A stretch of 64,000 bases of DNA from Otis tarda (taxonomy: Eukaryota; Chordata; Aves; Otidiformes; Otididae), in the NCBI GenBank assembly GCA_026413225.1, contig CM048591.1, forward strand, positions 76,620,009 through 76,684,008. Reading direction: 5' to 3'. How positions within the stretch are numbered: position 1 is the first letter of the stretch; every line of letters begins with the position of its first letter. The notes under the pieces were generated by a model. The model saw only the letters and a program-made list of their open reading frames with translations, ran no database searches and was not told the DNA's origin. A program made the position numbers and the translations under genes. This document shows positions 63,032-64,000 of the stretch, piece after piece.

Positions 63032-64000
63032 GGGAATCGAGAAGAAGGAAATGACGATTCCCAGGGGATATTTACCTCACTGCAGTGCTAAACATAATCC
63101 AAACAAGTGCCGATTGGTTTTTCCTTTTCTTTCTCATCTACTATTGAAATGTGTTTTCCAGGCATTCCAGAAGTGTTTGATTCTCCTTCACTATCTACTC
63201 CTTAAAATGATGCATGTTTCTCTAAGACAGGAATTCAGCATTTTGCTTATAATGCATCATTTGGATAGAGATTTTTCAAACTTCACGCTAAATCCTGTAA
63301 TTTAAAAGTAAATCTGTTTACTATAACAGTACTTAAGTCTTCTGTGGAGGAAAAAGAGACTGCTTAAGTTCAACTTTGAAGATTGTCTTACCAAACTTAA
63401 TATTTAAATCTGTGCTTATTCATTCTTTGTGCTGGTTTCTTGCCTGTCTTGGGCTTAGTCTGCTTTTTTGCCAGATTTAGATAGATTTAGCTTAGCTGAT
63501 CTGAAGAATTCTTCCACGTTTCTAGTTCATTCAAGGATAAGAATTTACCACTGACTGTCTCTTATACTGAATTGCTCCCTCTCTACTAAGAAATTTGCTC
63601 AGAATGAGAAGTGATTTAAAAAATCCCTGCCCGTGATCCAAATCAGAAAGCTTTCTTGTGCTTGTGTCCCTTCAACACACAAGCTTTCTGTCAATACGTA
63701 ACTACCGAAAAAGCAGAGTGAGAGCACTAACTTAACTAACTTATTTCCACGAATGTTTAGTTTTCAGAATTGGCAGTTAATCTCCACGATAGATGTTCCC
63801 ATCCGGTGAGGCAGGACCACTTTTGGTCCTGTGCGATGACGCTCAGAGGCTGGTTCCCTCGGATTACAGTGATTTTAGCCGGTCCTCATCCAGGCATGTT
63901 ACAGCGAAGAAAGCGCTACCAACACTCAGTCAGCCCTTGAAAGAAGTTGTCAGATTAAACGGGTGGAAAACATAGGCCCCCTCCTGTGTTTTCAGATCAG
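63032..64000. other. PCSK1 3' UTR or downstream intergenic sequence
   Basis: AT-rich with no open frame of note, no repeat I recognise and a second ATTAAA at 63,954-63,959. Confidence 0.4.

Overview
The window is vertebrate, almost certainly avian, nuclear DNA. The evidence is several truncated CR1 LINEs (3' ends with the ATTCTATG-type octamer tail), LTR fragments of the kinds common in bird genomes, compact introns, and one large gene whose protein is clearly vertebrate proprotein convertase 1 (PCSK1, PC1/3). I cannot name the species. In birds this gene belongs to the block homologous to human chromosome 5, which lies on the Z chromosome, so a Z location is likely, but that is inference.

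Layout: 1-11.9 kb is intergenic, with two CR1 fragments and no supported gene. 11,934-22,065 is one uninterrupted 10.1 kb tandem array of the pentamer GGGAA, with GGTGC, GGTGT, GGAA and GGGGAA variants. 22.1-34.4 kb is intergenic and carries CR1 fragments plus a cluster of retroviral LTR pieces at 26.4-27.8 kb. 34.4-36.5 kb is a CpG-rich promoter region with a perfect cAMP response element 213 bp upstream of the PCSK1 start codon and a second one inside intron 1.

PCSK1 lies on the + strand from the ATG at 35,028 to the stop at 61,642. I could place all 14 coding exons with GT/AG borders and continuous reading phase. Together they give 2,235 nt, or 744 residues. The signal peptide, prodomain with RTKR cleavage site, Asp/His/Asn/Ser catalytic set, P domain with RRGDL and C-terminal sorting tail are all present, so the gene looks intact. 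The 3' UTR begins at 61,643; no AATAAA occurs before the window ends, only ATTAAA variants.

The points most worth a second look are: the GGGAA array, which matches the G-quadruplex pattern along nearly its whole length; a 754 bp LTR that ends only 19 bp before the exon 2 splice acceptor; an in-frame alternative acceptor that would add 22 residues just after the catalytic-serine helix; the paired CREs; and an intron 1 minisatellite. The very long open frames in the pentamer array are artefacts of a stop-free repeat.
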